A program made the translations under genes and the position numbers. Below are positions 32,071-40,183 of a stretch of DNA of 40,204 nt, piece by piece. Numbering within the stretch: position 1 is the stretch's first letter; every line of letters starts with the position of its first letter. The notes below the pieces were generated by a model that saw only the letters and a program-made list of their open reading frames with translations, was not told the DNA's origin and did not search any database. Origin of the DNA: Verrucomicrobiota bacterium (lineage in GTDB: Bacteria > Verrucomicrobiota > Lentisphaeria > JABSQK01 > JAJFLO01); assembly GCA_021772615.1 (NCBI GenBank), contig JAJFLQ010000050.1, positions 1 through 40,204 of the forward strand. Direction: 5' to 3'.

Positions 32071-32712
32071 TCGGTTCTCCTTTGATGGAAAGTGAGCCAG
32101 AATCTTTTGGACCTGTGCAACGATGTCCTGCGTGGTCAATTTCGCGCTGCCATAGGATACTTCGCCGCTCGAACCTCGCCATACAAGCTCGTTCGACACG
32201 GTATCGACAACGTCGACAATGACCTCGTTTTTCACGCGCGAGGCTGCCTGGTACGTATCGACATGATAGCCGGCAATGTGATCGCGATGCGCGTGTCTAT
32301 GCCGCCGTCCCGCGCCCGGCAGAAGCTGGCGTCCGTGGCCATGGTGGCGATGACGCCGGTGCCAATATGTCGTAGAATAGCCTAATACGACACTGTTGTC
32401 ACCAGTGACATCGCGATCGTAGTAGACGGCGATGCCGAGGTCGGCGGCGCCGACAGGCTCGGCTTCGTATCCCAGGATGCTCATCGCCCCGTGTACTGCC
32501 TGTACGATGCGCTTGCGTTCATTGGGGCCAAAAGGCGGCGGCCCGCTTCCATGGGATGGCTTAATAGAGGCAAATGTGGCGAATGTCGAAAAATCGACGT
32601 CCGCATCGCGATCTACCGCAACCGACGGCACTGTCTGGCAACCAGCCAAAATCATCCATGTCATAGCCAGGATTACGCCGGCGAATACCCTGTGATTTTT
32701 GTATATTGTCAT
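32065..32712 (-). CDS. DUF4136 family lipoprotein with His-rich insert
   Basis: A 215-residue lipoprotein. The signal sequence ends in the lipobox LAGC with Cys25 as the lipidated residue; the next residues (QT) would allow outer-membrane sorting. The DUF4136 fold is recognised by DVDFSTFATFASI near residue 38, ERKRIVQAVHGAMSILGYE near 65, DLGIAVYYD near 91 and VIVDVVDTVSNELVWRGS near 165. Between the last two lies an insert with ten His within residues 118-150 (HRRHRHHGHG and HRHAHRDH), which could bind metal ions. DUF4136 proteins are periplasmic-facing lipoproteins of unknown function. It is divergent from the response regulator gene, with a 250-bp shared spacer. Confidence 0.85.
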   Translation of the reverse strand: MTIYKNHRVFAGVILAMTWMILAGCQTVPSVAVDRDADVDFSTFATFASIKPSHGSGPPPFGPNERKRIVQAVHGAMSILGYEAEPVGAADLGIAVYYDRDVTGDNSVVLGYSTTYWHRRHRHHGHGRQLLPGAGRRHRHAHRDHIAGYHVDTYQAASRVKNEVIVDVVDTVSNELVWRGSSGEVSYGSAKLTTQDIVAQVQKILAHFPSKENRH

Positions 32713-32962
32713 TCTCGGTCCACCTCAATAGTCATCCATCAGTCAATCGCTGAGACACGGCGGAAGCTGTGGGGTTCCGCCGCCGCGGCAAACGTTCGCT
32801 GCGGCGCACGAGCGAAATGCGCCGAACACGAATGTGGCAAGGTTATTGCGGCCATCAGTATAAAACGGTCCGCTGGTCGTCCTCTGCCGTTGTGGCAGGC
32901 GATCCCGCTCAACTCGAGAAACAGAATTACACAACTGGAGCCGCGATAAGCGATACATCACA
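32713..32962. other. 250-bp divergent promoter spacer
   Basis: This separates the DUF4136 lipoprotein (minus) and the response regulator (plus) and should hold both promoters. No clear hexamer pair, repeat or gene was found. Confidence 0.35.
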
Positions 32963-33628
32963 ATGTGCATACTGATCATAGATGATTCGAAGTCGGACCA
33001 GAAGTTATTGCAGCTGATCCTACGACGACACGGTATGGAAGATACACATATCGCCGACTCACCTGCAGATGCCCAAGACCTGTTCGATACGCATGTATTC
33101 GACCTTATCCTCATCGATTTCATGTTGCCCGATATCAACGGTATCGAGGCCTGTCGCATCATCCGCGAAAACGACTATTACCGTGACGTCCCCATCATCA
33201 TGATCACGGCGAATGACGATGATGAAGTATTGCAACTGGCATTCGACGCCGGTGTAACCGATTATTTACTGAAACCGGTAAAGAGAGTGGAATTCATTGC
33301 GCGGGTGAAATTTGCACTGCGGTTAAAGACGGAGATAGATGCCCGCAAAGCGCATGAGAAGGAACTGCAAGAACACACCGAATTTTTCCTGCAAGCGGCA
33401 CGCGAGGCAGACCAGAAGGCGAAATCACTAGAACGCACGGCACTTCAGGATCTCGTGCCGGTGTGCAAGAGCTGCGGGACGATACGTCATCAAAACGGAC
33501 AATGGGTTACCGTTAAGGATTTTCTCCGCCACTTTACCAAAGTGAATCTGAGCTACTGCCCCGACTGCCATCACAACGTTGTGGGAACGATTGCCACCGG
33601 CGTAGCGGCCACCGGCGCGCCAGAGTAG
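32963..33628 (+). CDS. Response regulator with C4 zinc-ribbon-like tail
   Basis: A 221-residue single-receiver protein. The receiver (1-120) is intact: acidic pair in IIDDS near 7-8, phospho-acceptor Asp52 (LIDFMLPD), Thr82 (MITAND) and Lys104 (LLKPV). A coiled coil (about 120-160) leads to a C-terminal module with Cys168-x2-Cys171 (VCKSCGTIR) and Cys199-x2-Cys202 (YCPDCHH), a pattern that recurs at the end of many bacterial receiver and kinase proteins as ICxSCKKIR...GICPDC and probably binds zinc. There is no DNA-binding or enzymatic output domain. No kinase is adjacent, so it is an orphan; the histidine kinases at 12-21 kb lack dedicated regulators and are possible partners. Confidence 0.9.
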   Translation: MCILIIDDSKSDQKLLQLILRRHGMEDTHIADSPADAQDLFDTHVFDLILIDFMLPDINGIEACRIIRENDYYRDVPIIMITANDDDEVLQLAFDAGVTDYLLKPVKRVEFIARVKFALRLKTEIDARKAHEKELQEHTEFFLQAAREADQKAKSLERTALQDLVPVCKSCGTIRHQNGQWVTVKDFLRHFTKVNLSYCPDCHHNVVGTIATGVAATGAPE

Positions 33629-33654
33629 CCGCGCACACACCCGCGTAGAGCGGG

Positions 33655-34254
33655 TTAGTTACTGCGCCGACGCCGCAACTGCCAGATTATTCCGCCCGCG
33701 ATCATGATCAGGATAGCGGCCCAGTACTCGTCAACAGACTCCCTGTACGAAAGCCTTATGTCCCTCGGACGCGCATCGAAACGGTGGTGCACAAGAAGAT
33801 GCAACGCCACGACGGAACCGAAACCGCCTATTACCGATGTAAATGCGATCAGAAACGCCTTGTGTAATTTGAATGCAGCCAAGCCGCTGGCGGCGACCAT
33901 GATGACAAGCAGCGCATCCCCGGCAAATCCCGACGGGGCTTTTGGCAGTATGTCTATGACAGCAGGTGCGACCATCAGTCCGGCAACAAGTCCGATACAA
34001 AATATCCCCGCACGGTAGAGCGTCATGAACATCAGGGCCCCGGCCACAGCGGCAACGCCCGCACTTACGAACATCGCGTAGAATTGACCGGGGTATACAT
34101 GGCTACAGATCATGAACGCGAGATTGAATCCGAGCACGGCGCCGGCGAGAACCAGCTGAAAGCGCAGAAACCGGTAGCCGAGAAAGCAATATACACAACT
34201 GAATATCAGCGTCAGGATAATCGGCGTGGCGTTTAGTAAGTCCTCAGGTGCCAT
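33655..34254 (-). CDS. DUF4203-like multi-pass membrane protein
   Basis: A 199-residue integral membrane protein with about seven hydrophobic helices and short loops, ending in a basic tail (WQLRRRRSN). The pattern GYRFLRFQLVLAGAVLGFNLAF and the GLVAGLMVAPA helix match the TMEM198/DUF4203 type. Function is unknown. ATG 34254 is chosen because it starts just before the first helix; the frame is open 19 codons upstream. It converges with the response regulator (26-bp gap). Confidence 0.65.
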   Translation of the reverse strand: MAPEDLLNATPIILTLIFSCVYCFLGYRFLRFQLVLAGAVLGFNLAFMICSHVYPGQFYAMFVSAGVAAVAGALMFMTLYRAGIFCIGLVAGLMVAPAVIDILPKAPSGFAGDALLVIMVAASGLAAFKLHKAFLIAFTSVIGGFGSVVALHLLVHHRFDARPRDIRLSYRESVDEYWAAILIMIAGGIIWQLRRRRSN

Positions 34255-34445
34255 ATATTTTCGGCCATTGCGCCCGGCGCGAACGGGTGAGGAGACTGAG
34301 GCACCACACATGTGATTTCAAGATCGATCCCAAAACCACCTTCACGCGTCCGGCAACCATACCGACCGTGGCACATTGGATGGGAACCTCTTTGGCGGGA
34401 TCGCCGGAGGCCTGTCCGCAACACGGCCGTTGCGGCACGTCACCA

Positions 34446-35438
34446 TTACGACAGTAAATCCTTCACTACGTCGCGTTCGGCTACAAGTTCATCTGTGGCA
34501 GCCTTCATTTTCTCGCGAAGGCATGCGTCCCATTCGAAACCAGGAACGATCTCGTATGTACCGTCCCCGTCGGAGCGACAAGGGAACGAATAGATAAGCC
34601 CATCGGGTATACCGTACGGATTGCCGTCACTTATCACCGCCGAGCTGAATGTTTCGCCGTCCGGCGTCGGAGTGACGAGGGACTTAACGGCATCAATAGC
34701 CGCAGAGGCCGCGGAGGCCGCGGACGATTTACCGCGGGCGGCGATGATGGCCGCGCCGCGCTTCGCGACCGTCGACATGAAGTCTCCCTGCAAGTAATCG
34801 GTATCGCCGATGACCTCGGCTGCCGGTTTGCAACCGATCTTGACATTCTTGTAATCCGGCACCTGATTCGCGGAGTGGTTACCCCAGATAATCATGTTCT
34901 TTACAGATGACACGGACACGCCGGCCTTTGCTGCCAGTTGATTCACCGCGCGATTTTCGTCCAGCCTGGTCATCGCATGGAAGCGGTCCCGGGGCACATT
35001 CGGCGCATTGTGCAACGCGATTAGACAATTGGTATTGCATGGGTTGCCCACGGTCAGGATACGAACGTCTGAAGCGGCATTATCGCTGATGGCCCGTCCG
35101 GTGCTGGTGAATATCGGCCCGTTCTCCCGAATGAGATCCGCACGCTCCATACCCGGTCCTCGCGGCTTCGAGCCTACGAGTAATACCCAGTTCACACCCG
35201 CCATCACGTCGTTCACGTTGTCCGACAAATTGATCTCACGCAGGAGCGGGAACGCGCAATCATCAAGCTCCATTGCCACGCCTTCAAGTGCCTGCATCGC
35301 TACGGGCAACTCGAGGATGTGCAGTGCGACCGGCTGATCGGCGCCAAATACCTCTCCTGAAGCAATTCGAAACAACAGGTTGTAACAAATCTGACCGGCT
35401 CCGCCGGTAACGGCTACGCGAATAATTGACTGTGCCAT
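34446..35438 (-). CDS. mdh: Malate dehydrogenase (NAD-dependent, SF1 type)
   Basis: A 330-residue cytosolic enzyme that interconverts malate and oxaloacetate in the TCA cycle. The NAD-binding loop is TGGAGQ (11-16). The substrate-binding arginines are Arg93 and Arg99 ([11 protein letters not shown]) and Arg163 (DENRA); the catalytic pair is Asp160 and His188 (IWGNHS). GNPCNTNCL contains the cofactor-contacting Asn. Length and motifs match the malate dehydrogenase group of about 330 residues found in many Gram-negative and actinobacterial genomes, not the lactate-like type. ATG 35438 follows AAAGGA by 10 nt. It appears to be a single-gene transcription unit. Confidence 0.96.
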   Translation of the reverse strand: MAQSIIRVAVTGGAGQICYNLLFRIASGEVFGADQPVALHILELPVAMQALEGVAMELDDCAFPLLREINLSDNVNDVMAGVNWVLLVGSKPRGPGMERADLIRENGPIFTSTGRAISDNAASDVRILTVGNPCNTNCLIALHNAPNVPRDRFHAMTRLDENRAVNQLAAKAGVSVSSVKNMIIWGNHSANQVPDYKNVKIGCKPAAEVIGDTDYLQGDFMSTVAKRGAAIIAARGKSSAASAASAAIDAVKSLVTPTPDGETFSSAVISDGNPYGIPDGLIYSFPCRSDGDGTYEIVPGFEWDACLREKMKAATDELVAERDVVKDLLS

Positions 35439-35796
35439 GCGAAGGGCGTCCTTTCCGTTTTATATGATTACACGATGCGACAACAACCACATCGCTAACC
35501 TAGCGACGCATATTCGGTTTTCAAGGATACCGGTTCCAAAACAATTCAGTGAAGAGATCGATGCGATATCTTTTACCTGAAATCGAAAGAATCGCAGGCT
35601 TTTCCGCTTTAAATTAATCGTCGCAGCCCTATAATGGCCCAACCCATAATCATAGCCGTAGTCGTATGTTGCCAAGGTAGCAATCTCGACTCCGGGGATA
35701 CGTAACGTCGTTTTGCATTGCACCGATCATGCCGCGCACCGATCTGTGCTGCCGATCATTGCTGGCGTGTCCCAGTCAAACGAAAAAGGATTTCCC
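35439..35796. other. ~360-bp divergent spacer
   Basis: This separates mdh (minus) and the M29-like gene (plus). AAAGGA at 35785-35790 serves the latter. No repeats or clear promoter hexamers were identified, and the frame of the downstream gene that is open through it does not look coding. Confidence 0.35.
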
Positions 35797-36948
35797 ATGA
35801 AATTTGATGGACTTTCATTCCCGCCGTTCAGCCTGAGCCGCCTTCTTCGCACTGTTTTCGCGCCGGACGGCGGCGAGACCACATGCATACTAATCGATCT
35901 GGAATCGCCGGAGAACGTCCGGGATTTCGGTTTTCTCAAGTCCCCGCAATTGTCGATACAACGGCATGCATACGAGGTATTCTATAAGGGCCTTCGGGAC
36001 GGTGTTGCCGATAAACTTGGCCTTAAAGGCGGTGATTTTTTTGCCTACAAGATCACTGGAGGCAGCAACTTGGATCTGCCTGACGAGGTCTATGATACGG
36101 CCGGGAACCAGTTGAGTCTCGAGCGGGATATTTACACGTCCTACGATATCATCCTGTGCGTTTCCACATATTCCGCGACGGCACCGCTCACCGCATTCGC
36201 GAAGCAGTTTGGTTTTCGCGGCGCCACGTTGCACGGGCTCAATGAGATTATCCTCGGCTCAGGGCTGGCAGTGGATTACGACGATGTCAGCCGTGACGCG
36301 GAAAAGCTGCGTCTCGGCATGACCAAAGCCGATTCGGTCGAAATCGATTTCGTGGTTAACGGTCGATCGCTTTCGCTGAAGTTGGAGCTGGGTGGCCAGG
36401 AAGCTCAGAAAAGTCACGGACTCTGCCGCGGTAAGAAACCGGATATCGCGAATCTCCCGGCCGGCGAAATCTATTTTGTCCCGAAAGGCGCCTCAGGACA
36501 GTTTCCACTGAAATATGAGGACGACGACACAATCGGGCTGATGGACGTAGAGGACGGGCGCATCGTTCACGCCACACTCATCAGCGGCAATCAAGACACG
36601 GTCGACGCCCATGTCAAAAAGCTCGAATCCGATCCGGTCACGGGCGAACTCGGAGAATTGGGGTTCGGCACACAGCGCCTGCCCGTGTCCGGCAGGGATA
36701 TTCAGGACGAAAAGATATTCGGCACCTTCCACATTGCGACCGGCCGCAGCGACCATCTCGGCGGGCATCTCACACCGGATAAGTTCGTCCACAGCCAGAA
36801 TGCGACACACGACGACATTCTGTTTGCGCCACATAAAACACCGGAAATTCAGGCGCCCCGGGTTCGCGCTCACTGGAACGGCAGGTCGGAGATTCTCATC
36901 GAAAACTACAAGGCAAGTGACTACATGAATGCGCTGCTTTCCTCCTGA
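35797..36948 (+). CDS. M29-like metallopeptidase (aminopeptidase T/AmpS related)
   Basis: A 383-residue cytoplasmic protein, similar in length to M29 aminopeptidases (about 400). By my alignment the two-metal ligands of M29 are kept: Glu224 (LPAGEIYFVP), Glu287 (GELGELGFGT), His312 (GTFHIATGRSDHLGG), and His338 with Asp340 (NATHDDILF). The N-terminal 190 residues are diverged from classical members, so substrate and even peptidase activity are uncertain; it could be a peptidase-like biosynthetic enzyme. ATG 35797 has AAAGGA 6 nt upstream. It ends 52 nt before panB on the same strand and may be co-transcribed with the pantothenate genes, although no functional link is known. Confidence 0.7.
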   Translation: MKFDGLSFPPFSLSRLLRTVFAPDGGETTCILIDLESPENVRDFGFLKSPQLSIQRHAYEVFYKGLRDGVADKLGLKGGDFFAYKITGGSNLDLPDEVYDTAGNQLSLERDIYTSYDIILCVSTYSATAPLTAFAKQFGFRGATLHGLNEIILGSGLAVDYDDVSRDAEKLRLGMTKADSVEIDFVVNGRSLSLKLELGGQEAQKSHGLCRGKKPDIANLPAGEIYFVPKGASGQFPLKYEDDDTIGLMDVEDGRIVHATLISGNQDTVDAHVKKLESDPVTGELGELGFGTQRLPVSGRDIQDEKIFGTFHIATGRSDHLGGHLTPDKFVHSQNATHDDILFAPHKTPEIQAPRVRAHWNGRSEILIENYKASDYMNALLSS

Positions 36949-37000
36949 TGTGTAATGACCGTTGGATGAAACGACCTGCCTCTGCGCCCACGATCCCACT

Positions 37001-37810
37001 ATGACTGCCGAGAAAAAATTGACGTTGCGCGACCTCGCGTCGCTCTATGAGGCCGATAAGAAAATCGTCGCGCTTACGGCGTATGACACGCCAACAGCCC
37101 GACTCGCCGACGAGTCGGGGGTGCATATCGTCCTGGTCGGTGATTCGGTCGGAATGACGACGTTGGGTTACCCAAACACGCTGTTGGTCACCCTGGAACA
37201 GAGTCTCCATCACACGGCCGCCGTCGCTCGCGGCGTCCGCCGTGCGCTTGTCGTCGGGGATATGCCGTTTCTCAGTTTTCACATGCATAGCGATGAGACA
37301 CTGCGCAACGCCGGCCGCTACATTCAGGAAGCGCGCGCCGATGCCGTAAAGCTTGAGGGTGGCCGCGCCGTTGCCCTCACCGTAGCTCGCCTCGTGGAAT
37401 GCGGTATTCCGGTGATGGGCCATGTGGGGCTGTTACCCCAGAAAGTTGTCGTTGACGGCGGCTACCGCGTTCACGGCCGCACCGAGACAGAGGCTGAAGC
37501 CATTATCGCCGATGCCCGCGCACTGGAAGATGCCGGCGCTTTTTCCGTTATTCTGGAAGGTCTGCCGCAGGCGTTGTCGGCGCGAATCACGGCATCGGTC
37601 GGTATCCCCACGATCGGGATTGGCGCCGGACCGCATTGCAGTGGGCAGATTCAGGTCGTCCACGACATCCTCGGCTGGAGCGAAGATTTCAACCCGCGCC
37701 ATGCAAAACGCTACGCAAATCTTGCGCGCGACATCCGCGCTGCCATAAGCGAATATGCGGACGATGTCACCCGCGGAAACTTCCCGGGCAAAGACCAGAC
37801 CACACCATGA
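37001..37810 (+). CDS. panB: 3-methyl-2-oxobutanoate hydroxymethyltransferase
   Basis: A 269-residue TIM-barrel enzyme that transfers a hydroxymethyl group from methylene-tetrahydrofolate to alpha-ketoisovalerate, making ketopantoate, the first committed step of pantothenate (vitamin B5 and coenzyme A) synthesis. Active-site residues are Asp48 (LVGDSVGM), Asp87 (VVGDMPF), Lys117 and Glu119 (VKLEGG) and Glu186 (ILEGLPQ). GHVGLLPQ and IPTIGIGAGPHCSGQIQV are family signatures. ATG 37001 is chosen because family similarity begins there; the frame extends upstream to a TTG. Its TGA stop overlaps the panC ATG. Confidence 0.96.
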   Translation: MTAEKKLTLRDLASLYEADKKIVALTAYDTPTARLADESGVHIVLVGDSVGMTTLGYPNTLLVTLEQSLHHTAAVARGVRRALVVGDMPFLSFHMHSDETLRNAGRYIQEARADAVKLEGGRAVALTVARLVECGIPVMGHVGLLPQKVVVDGGYRVHGRTETEAEAIIADARALEDAGAFSVILEGLPQALSARITASVGIPTIGIGAGPHCSGQIQVVHDILGWSEDFNPRHAKRYANLARDIRAAISEYADDVTRGNFPGKDQTTP

Positions 37811-38649
37811 ATATAGTCACCAGTATTGCCGCGATCCAGACGCAGTCTCGCCGGTGGCGGATGGACGGCAAATCCGTAGCGCTGGTACCGACGATGGGCT
37901 ACCTGCACGCCGGCCACATATCACTCGTGACACGAGCGCGAGAATTGGCCGACATAACCGTAGTGAGTATCTTCGTCAATCCCACCCAATTTTCGCCATC
38001 CGAAGATTTGACCGCGTATCCGCGCGACCTTGAGGCTGATCGCAAAAAATGTCTCATTGCCGGTGTCGATGCCATTTTCTTACCTGCGGCGGAGGACATG
38101 TATCCGACGGGTTTCTCCACCTGGGTCAACGTGGAACACCTGAGCCAGCCGCTGTGCGGCGCCTCACGACCGACACATTTCCGCGGCGTGGCAACGGTCG
38201 TGGCAAAGCTTTTTCTTGCGGTTCTCCCGGATGTCGCGGTATTCGGCTGGAAGGACGCTCAACAGGCGATCGTAATAAGACGCATGGTGCGCGACCTGAA
38301 CTTTCCGATCGCGATCGACATCGCACCGACGCTGCGTGAACCCGATGGCCTCGCCATGAGTTCGCGAAATTTGTATCTCACGCCCGATGAACGGTACCGT
38401 GCGACATCGATAAACCGCGGATTGACCCGCTGCCGTGAGTACTTTGACCAGGGAGAGCGATCTGCAGCAACGCTAATCGCGATTGTGACCGGCGAAATTG
38501 CGGCCGAAGGGGGTGAAATTGAATATGTGTCCTGTGTCGATACGAGCGATCTCAATGCGTTGGATCACCTCGATCGCGACGCAATCGTGGCGGTCGCGGC
38601 GCGTTTCGGGCGGGCGCGCCTGATCGACAATGTGGTGTTGACTGCCTGA
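37807..38649 (+). CDS. panC: Pantothenate synthetase (pantoate-beta-alanine ligase)
   Basis: A 280-residue cytoplasmic ligase that joins pantoate and beta-alanine using ATP to give pantothenate. The nucleotide-binding HIGH-like motif is PTMGYLHAGH (His34, His37), with NPTQF, the VFGWKDAQQ segment and REPDGLAMSSRN near 180 carrying the KMSKS-like loop. It starts at ATG 37807 with a 4-bp ATGA overlap with panB, so the two are translationally coupled. No panD (aspartate decarboxylase) or panE is in the window; beta-alanine and ketopantoate reduction must be supplied from elsewhere. Confidence 0.97.
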   Translation: MNIVTSIAAIQTQSRRWRMDGKSVALVPTMGYLHAGHISLVTRARELADITVVSIFVNPTQFSPSEDLTAYPRDLEADRKKCLIAGVDAIFLPAAEDMYPTGFSTWVNVEHLSQPLCGASRPTHFRGVATVVAKLFLAVLPDVAVFGWKDAQQAIVIRRMVRDLNFPIAIDIAPTLREPDGLAMSSRNLYLTPDERYRATSINRGLTRCREYFDQGERSAATLIAIVTGEIAAEGGEIEYVSCVDTSDLNALDHLDRDAIVAVAARFGRARLIDNVVLTA

Positions 38650-38678
38650 CCGGCGCAGGTCCTGCCCAATGTCGTTGA

Positions 38679-39176
38679 TCAGCGGCTCCCCTTTCGTCGA
38701 AACGGGTCGAGTACGTCGCGGCCCCAGAACTCATCCATTTTCTGCACAAGTTTAAACAATTTGCTGCTGGCATGCTTGGTCGATGTATCGGTCTGCAGCT
38801 TTTCGATTTCGAGCTTAAATTCTGCAAAGAGATGATTCATGTTCATCAATCGCAATGCCAGAAGCCGGGCGACATTCATGCAGATTTCCGGGTTCGTACG
38901 GAACAACTCGTAGAGGTCGTCTACGATGTAAAAGCTGGTTTGCTGCTCTGCGGAGACCGTAGCTGAATAGTCACCGTCAAGAAGGGCTGATATTTCACCA
39001 AAAATTGTGCCCGGCGTGTTCACGCGACACAATTCATTGCCTGATGCCGTGACACGCACGGAGCCGTCCTTGAGGATATATACGCGGTCGCCCTTCTTGC
39101 CTTCCTCGAGAATGACATCGCCCTTCTCAAATCTTTCCTCCGGCAGACCTTCAATCTCAATCATCAATGTATCCAT
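38679..39176 (-). CDS. Cyclic-nucleotide-binding-domain protein without DNA-binding domain
   Basis: A 165-residue soluble protein with a Crp/PKA-type cNMP-binding beta-barrel (about residues 10-110) and a C-terminal helical tail (about 115-150) but no helix-turn-helix. The phosphate-binding cassette FGEISALLDGDYSATV keeps Glu61, which contacts the ribose, but the Arg that contacts the phosphate (RxAT/S in Crp) is Tyr70. Canonical cAMP or cGMP binding is therefore doubtful; it may bind another ligand or act as a protein-protein module. ATG 39176 is chosen since the domain begins right there; the frame is open to a GTG at 39188. It converges on panC with a 29-bp gap. Confidence 0.82.
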   Translation of the reverse strand: MDTLMIEIEGLPEERFEKGDVILEEGKKGDRVYILKDGSVRVTASGNELCRVNTPGTIFGEISALLDGDYSATVSAEQQTSFYIVDDLYELFRTNPEICMNVARLLALRLMNMNHLFAEFKLEIEKLQTDTSTKHASSKLFKLVQKMDEFWGRDVLDPFRRKGSR

Positions 39177-39301
39177 CTTGCCGCACACTCCGGTTTAGGG
39201 ATTCGCAGGTATACGCACGGTGAAACATCGTGCCTGTATATACAGGATGGCGCAAATTACCGTGGTTGATATCTTTTTGCAAGATGCGAATGTAACGGGC
39301 T

Positions 39302-39781
39302 ATGAATTTACTCCACCGCAACGATGAGACCTTCATGCGCCTGGCGCTGAATCAGGCGGCAATAGCACGCGACGAAGGCGAAGTGCCGGTCGGGGCTGTG
39401 GTGGTCGTGGAGGGACATGTAATCGCGCGCGCCTTTAATCAGGTCGAAAAACTTCGGGACGCAACGGCCCATGCGGAGATATTGGCGATTACGCAGGCTT
39501 CGGCGGCGATAAAGGACTGGCGCCTCAGCAACGCCACGTTATACGTGACCAAGGAACCGTGCGCCATGTGCGCTGGCGCCATGGTGAACGCCAAACTGGG
39601 CACGGTCGTATTCGGCGTAACCGATCCGCGCGCCGGCGCGGCCGGGAGCGCGCTGAATGTTACCGCTTTTGACGGGCACTTGCACAAGGTCACGGTTCTT
39701 TCGGGGGTGCTGCACGAAGAATGTCTGTGTATACTTCAGGAGTTCTTCCGCAAGCGACGTCAAGACAAGCGAGACAATTGA
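39302..39781 (+). CDS. tadA: tRNA-specific adenosine deaminase
   Basis: A 159-residue zinc deaminase that converts the wobble adenosine of tRNA-Arg(ACG) to inosine. Zinc ligands and the proton shuttle are intact: His57-Ala-Glu59 (TAHAEILA) and Cys87-x2-Cys90 (EPCAMCAGA). MRLALNQAAIARDEGEVPVG and FGVTDPRAGAAGS are typical TadA, and the length matches the family. The C-terminus (EFFRKRRQDK) is the basic RNA-binding tail. The ATG at 39302 has no strong ribosome-binding site; no upstream alternative is better. It is divergent from the cNMP-binding gene and followed by the repeat-rich right end. Confidence 0.95.
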   Translation: MNLLHRNDETFMRLALNQAAIARDEGEVPVGAVVVVEGHVIARAFNQVEKLRDATAHAEILAITQASAAIKDWRLSNATLYVTKEPCAMCAGAMVNAKLGTVVFGVTDPRAGAAGSALNVTAFDGHLHKVTVLSGVLHEECLCILQEFFRKRRQDKRDN

Positions 39782-39860
39782 CGTGTTACGACCGCTATAC
39801 ACACGATGCGTGCGGCGGTGTTGGTAGCGGTCCCCTGCGACCGTACACCGCTGCGTAGTT

Positions 39861-39939
39861 CGGCTCGCGAGGCCGCTCGCCCTCAAGGATTTTTTTTGCG
39901 GCTCCAGGATTTTTTTGCGGCTCGCTCGCCCTCCAGGCA
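39861..39939. repeat. Tandem GGCTCG...GGATTTTTTTGCGGCT repeat
   Basis: Two adjacent units, 39884-39903 and 39904-39922, share AGGATTTTTTTGCGGCT and are bracketed by CGGCTCGC and GCTCGCCCTC segments on both sides. On the minus strand this reads as the peptide-like string LEGERPREP, which I have seen translated from intergenic repeats of other environmental genomes. I treat it as a repeat, not a gene. Confidence 0.6.
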
Positions 39940-40106
39940 AAGTCCGATTCATGGCGGTGCTCGATCCTTACGTATGCGCTAACGGCTCCTGCCGTCACCG
40001 ACGCAAGTAGTTCCGTTGAGAATCCCACATGTGAAGACGCCAGTATTCTCCTTCGAGATTTGTAACCTGAAAGCGTGAAAAAACGGCGCAAAAAGCATTG
40101 GCGATA

Positions 40107-40135
40107 TTGATTAACCTGTTGGGATAGAGTATTTT
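40107..40135 (+). promoter_or_regulatory. Possible sigma-70 promoter for the truncated right-end gene
   Basis: TTGATT (40107-40112) and TATTTT (40130-40135) are 17 bp apart, a standard spacing. The left arm of the inverted repeat (40114-40129) occupies the spacer. Both hexamers deviate from consensus, so this is only a candidate. Confidence 0.35.
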
Positions 40136-40176
40136 ATATTACCATCAAGCAACATAAATCCTCTAACCCAACAGGT
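40114..40176. repeat. 16-bp inverted repeat overlapping promoter spacer and ribosome-binding site
   Basis: ACCTGTTGGGATAGAG (40114-40129) is inverted as CTCTAACCCAACAGGT (40161-40176), 15 of 16 matching, with a 31-bp AT-rich loop. The right arm includes part of the AGGTGA ribosome-binding site before ATG 40184. It could be a two-site operator, an RNA hairpin that hides the ribosome-binding site, or part of a mobile-element end. Confidence 0.7.
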
Positions 40177-40183
40177 GATTACA

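Larger units (their letters stand above)
39782..40183. other. ~400-bp repeat-rich spacer at the right end
   Basis: After tadA comes a GC-rich hairpin-prone stretch (GCGGTGT...GGTAGCGGTCCCCTGCGACCGTACACCGC around 39810-39851), then the poly-T direct repeat at 39861-39939 and the inverted repeat at 40114-40176. Open frames on the minus strand translate the repeats (LEGERPREP) and are not convincing genes. Confidence 0.5.

Noticed and set aside
35439..35796. Riboswitch or leader upstream of the M29-like gene and panBC
   Set aside because: No conserved leader structure that I can recognise and no terminator-antiterminator pair.
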